64,000 bases of DNA from Mycolicibacterium xanthum. Lineage in GTDB: Bacteria > Actinomycetota > Actinomycetes > Mycobacteriales > Mycobacteriaceae. Every line of letters begins with the position of its first letter. The stretch's first letter is position 1. The translations under genes and the position numbers were made by a program. Positions 61,250 to 64,000 of this stretch are shown here, in pieces. The notes below the pieces were generated by a model. That model ran no database searches, had not been told where the DNA came from, and worked only from the letters and a program-made list of their open reading frames with translations. The stretch is taken from positions 186,001 through 250,000 of the forward strand of contig NZ_JAIFZS010000008.1 in the NCBI RefSeq assembly GCF_019710635.1, written 5' to 3'.

Positions 61250-62857
61250 ATGCTGACCGAGACCCACACCGACCTCCTGTTCGCCGCGCGGGCAGCGCAC
61301 GAGCGACGGGATTGGCGCGCCAGCTACCAGGCCTTCGACCTGGCCAGCAGGCGCGAGGCGTTGCGCACCGACGACCTCGACGCGTTCTCGTTCGCGGCCT
61401 GGCGACTGGGTTACGTCAAGGAGTCCAGCCGCGCTGCCGAGCGGGTGTTCGCCGAACTGACCAGGACGGATCCCGGCGCTGCGGCGATGAAGGCGACCGA
61501 GCTCGGGTTGGCCTGGCTGGTGCGCGGCGACATCAACATCGGGCAGGGCTGGATGAACCGGGCGCGCAGGCTGCTCGCCGGCACCGAGGACACCCCGGCC
61601 GGCGGATACCTGGCCTACCTCGACGCCGCGGTGGCGGCGATTTCGCTGGACCTCGACTCCCTGGCCACCCATGTGCGCAGCCTGCAGGAGATGGGGCGGC
61701 GGCTGGGTGACCCGGCGGTCACCGCGCTGGGTCACATCGCGGGCGGCATCGAGGCGATCCTGCACGCGCGCACCACCGAGGGCTACGCGCTGATCGACGA
61801 GGCGATCCTGCCGCTGGTCGCCGACCAGGTGCCGATCGAATGGGCCGGCGACATCTACTGCATGGTGCTGCACCACTGCCACAAGCTGGCCGACCTGCCG
61901 CGGATGCGGTCCTGGACGCAGTCGATGGAGCGGTGGTGCGGGCTGTCCGGTTCGGTGCCCTATGGCGGGGTGTGCGACGTGCACCGGTTGCAGGTGCAGG
62001 TGGCCACCGACGACTACCGGATGCTCGAGGACCGGCTCGGGCTGGCGAGCCAGACCCTGGCCGAGATCAACTCCTGGGCCGCCGCGGAGGGTTATTACCA
62101 GCTCGGTGAGGTCCGCCGGCTGATGGGTGATCAGGAAGGCGCGGCCCGCGCCTTCGGCCAGGCCCGCGCGCTGGGACTGGACCCGCAGCCGGGCGAGGCG
62201 TTGCTGGCCTGCCGGCGCGGTGACTCCGCGGCCGCCTGGACCGCGATCCGGGTGGCGCTGGCCGGCGATGACCGGTTGAACCGGGTGCGGCTGCTGCGGG
62301 CCGCCGTCGAGATCGCACTGGGGCGCGACGCCGTCGACGAGGCCGAGACCTACTGTCGCGAACTGGAAGCCGACGCCGAGGCCTTCAAGACACCGGGCTT
62401 TCTGGCCTGGGCCGCTCACGCACGCGGGGCCGTCGCGGTGCGCCAGGGCAAGTTCGCCGAGGCGCTGGAGTCGCTTCAAACGGCCCTGCGGGAGTACCGG
62501 GTCCAGCAGTCCCGCTACGAGACGGCCGAGGTCTACGAGTGGATGGCGCTGGCCCGCCGGGGTCTGGGCGATGTCGAGGCGGCGACCGCCGACGCCGCGA
62601 CCGCCGATGCCATCTACGTCCAACTCGGGGTCGAGCCCGCCGGGATCTGCGGTGCCCCGTCGCCGGGCGGGCTGACCCGCCGCGAGCTCGAGGTGCTTTC
62701 GCACATCGCGCACGGCGCCACCAACCGCCAGGTGGCCGAACAGCTCTACCTTTCCGACAAGACCGTCGGCAGGCACCTGGCCAACATCTACGCCAAACTC
62801 GGCGTCTCCTCCCGCACCGCGGCGGTGGCCTGGGCGCACGCCAACAACGTGCTGTAG
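61250..62857 (+). CDS. TPR-containing LuxR-family transcriptional regulator
   Basis: 535 residues from the ATG at 61250, with ggtggagg just upstream; an earlier TTG start is less likely. The bulk is TPR-like helical repeats (LLFAARAAHERRDWRASYQAF, YYQLGEVRRLMGDQEGAARAF), and the last 65 residues hold a LuxR HTH: GLTRRELEVLSHIAHGATNRQVAEQLYLSDKTVGRHLANIYAKLGV. There is no ATPase domain as in MalT-type LAL regulators. It likely controls the methyltransferase gene downstream. Confidence 0.85.
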   Translation: MLTETHTDLLFAARAAHERRDWRASYQAFDLASRREALRTDDLDAFSFAAWRLGYVKESSRAAERVFAELTRTDPGAAAMKATELGLAWLVRGDINIGQGWMNRARRLLAGTEDTPAGGYLAYLDAAVAAISLDLDSLATHVRSLQEMGRRLGDPAVTALGHIAGGIEAILHARTTEGYALIDEAILPLVADQVPIEWAGDIYCMVLHHCHKLADLPRMRSWTQSMERWCGLSGSVPYGGVCDVHRLQVQVATDDYRMLEDRLGLASQTLAEINSWAAAEGYYQLGEVRRLMGDQEGAARAFGQARALGLDPQPGEALLACRRGDSAAAWTAIRVALAGDDRLNRVRLLRAAVEIALGRDAVDEAETYCRELEADAEAFKTPGFLAWAAHARGAVAVRQGKFAEALESLQTALREYRVQQSRYETAEVYEWMALARRGLGDVEAATADAATADAIYVQLGVEPAGICGAPSPGGLTRRELEVLSHIAHGATNRQVAEQLYLSDKTVGRHLANIYAKLGVSSRTAAVAWAHANNVL

Positions 62858-62871
62858 CGCCGGCGCCCCCC

Positions 62872-62914
62872 TGCATCGTTTGCACCACGAACGGCCAGGG
62901 GATTTGCATCGTGC
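62872..62914. promoter_or_regulatory. Repeated motifs upstream of the methyltransferase gene
   Basis: TGCATCGT occurs at 62872-62879 and 62905-62912, and TTTGCA at 62879-62884 and 62903-62908. They fill the 99-base gap between the LuxR gene and the methyltransferase gene and could be binding sites for the LuxR protein. Confidence 0.35.
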
Positions 62915-62956
62915 GGCCGATGATTTCTCCGGGTGCCGCGGCCTAGCGTCGTAGTC

Positions 62957-64000
62957 ATGACGACATTGCATGAGCAAACCACAACCCAAGACACCACCGA
63001 GGAGTTCGCCGAGCGGATCGTCGGCGCGATCGACGCCGCGAGCGTGGCGATCCTGCTGTCCATCGGACACCAGACCGCGCTGTTCGACACCCTTGCCGGC
63101 CTTCCCGCGGCCACCAGCACACAGATCGCCGACGCCGCCGGGCTGAACGAGCGTTATGTGCGCGAATGGCTCGGCGGCGTGGCCGCCGCCCGGATCGTCG
63201 ACTACGACCCGATCGCCGAGACCTACGCGCTTCCCCCGCACCGCGCCGCCGTACTCACCCGCTCCGCCGGACCGGACAACCTGTCCCGGGTCGCGCAGTT
63301 CATCCCGCTGCTCGGCGAGGTCGAACAGAAGGTGATCGGCTGCTTCCGCACCGGCGGCGGCCTGTCCTACACGGAGTACCCGCGCTTTCACTCGCTGATG
63401 GCCGAGGAGAGCGGCGAGGTGTTCGACGCCGCGCTCGTCGACGCCATCCTGCCGATGGCCGACGGGCTGCCCGAGCGGCTGCGCGCCGGGGTGGACGTGG
63501 CCGACATCGGCTGCGGCAGTGGCCACGCCATCAACGTGATGGCATCGGCGTTCCCGGCCAGCCGGTTCACCGGCATCGACTTCTCCGACGAGGGACTGGC
63601 CGCGGGCACCGCCGAGGCCCGTCGGCTCGGCCTGACCAACGCGACCTTCGTCCGCGCCGACGCGGCGGCGTTCGACGCCACCGAGGCGTTCGACGTCATC
63701 ACCGCGTTCGACGCGATCCACGACCAGGCGCACCCGGCGCAGGTGCTGGCCAACATCCACCGCGCGCTGCGGCCCGGTGGGGTCTTCCTGATGGTGGACA
63801 TCAAGGCGTCCAGTCACCTGCAGGACAACATCGGGGTGCCGTTCGCGGCCTACCTGTACACCGTGTCGACGATGCACTGCATGAGCGTGTCGCTGGGCCT
63901 GGACGGCGACGGGCTGGGCACCTGTTGGGGCCGCGAACTGGCCACCACGATGCTGACCGAGGCCGGGTTCGGCGACGTGTCGGTGCGCGAGATCGACACC
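62957..64000 (+). CDS. Class I SAM-dependent methyltransferase with N-terminal winged helix (3' end outside window)
   Basis: 348 codons to the window end, no stop. N-terminal winged-helix dimerisation region ([21 protein letters not shown], typical of O-methyltransferases), then SAM motifs [22 protein letters not shown] and [19 protein letters not shown] with a post-motif [14 protein letters not shown]. The DIKAS and AFDAIHD segments fit the mycobacterial methyltransferases often annotated as regulators. Placed 99 bases after the LuxR regulator on the same strand. Confidence 0.82.
   Translation, partial: MTTLHEQTTTQDTTEEFAERIVGAIDAASVAILLSIGHQTALFDTLAGLPAATSTQIADAAGLNERYVREWLGGVAAARIVDYDPIAETYALPPHRAAVLTRSAGPDNLSRVAQFIPLLGEVEQKVIGCFRTGGGLSYTEYPRFHSLMAEESGEVFDAALVDAILPMADGLPERLRAGVDVADIGCGSGHAINVMASAFPASRFTGIDFSDEGLAAGTAEARRLGLTNATFVRADAAAFDATEAFDVITAFDAIHDQAHPAQVLANIHRALRPGGVFLMVDIKASSHLQDNIGVPFAAYLYTVSTMHCMSVSLGLDGDGLGTCWGRELATTMLTEAGFGDVSVREIDT

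Overview
The window is high-GC actinobacterial DNA, almost certainly from an environmental, fast-growing-type mycobacterium (Mycolicibacterium or a close relative). The evidence is gene order and protein identity: recO-uppS-Rv2360c-like-zur-smtB-glyS, then a TPM-domain protein, dgt, dnaG and tRNA-Asn, repeats the Mycobacterium tuberculosis Rv2362c-Rv2342 block, without the PPE/plc/esx genes that M. tuberculosis carries between glyS and Rv2345. A MarR regulator divergent from a fused ECF transporter (Rv2327-Rv2325c order), tldD/tldE, and mscR with its metallo-beta-lactamase partner (Rv2259-Rv2260 order) are also mycobacterial. No taxon can be fixed from the window alone.

Layout. 1-11.4 kb is conserved core: undecaprenyl-type prenyl transferase, zinc regulation, glycyl-tRNA synthetase, dGTPase, primase, tRNA-Asn and small exported proteins. 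11.4-22.1 kb holds an acyl-CoA oxidase-like flavoprotein, a VIT-type metal transporter, a ribbon-helix-helix protein, MarR with an almost ideal operator, the ECF transporter, TldD/TldE and an AhpD/CMD-fold protein. 22.1-25.5 kb is accessory DNA around a tRNA with a CAT anticodon. On one side is a RES/Xre toxin-antitoxin module enclosed by a 30-bp direct repeat, with the toxin frameshifted. On the other side is a decayed integrative element, running from the 3' end of the tRNA to an imperfect 25-bp copy of that end about 2 kb away, with a C-terminal tyrosine-recombinase remnant next to the tRNA.

25.7-40.3 kb carries a zinc-ribbon/cyclase/AAA/TPR signalling protein, two mycobacterial envelope-type proteins, a PotABCD-like amine importer followed by a flavin amine oxidase, a NYN-domain protein, an SDR and a stand-alone molybdopterin oxidoreductase. 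40.4-57.7 kb holds a secreted M4 metalloprotease, then what looks like a catabolic or biosynthetic neighbourhood: alpha/beta hydrolase, TetR, Rieske oxygenase, two DapB-like reductases, a P450 bracketed by two copies of a palindromic element, an oligopeptide-type ABC importer, a DUF4185-like protein and a SABATH-type methyltransferase. 57.7-64 kb has a SHOCT membrane protein (paralogue of the one at 29 kb), repeat-rich intergenic DNA, the mycothiol-dependent mscR pair, a LigB dioxygenase, a TPR-LuxR regulator and a methyltransferase cut by the window end.

The parts most worth a second look are the tRNA-flanking accessory region (22.1-25.5 kb), the oxygenase/P450/methyltransferase neighbourhood (43-58 kb) and several unexplained palindromic repeats.
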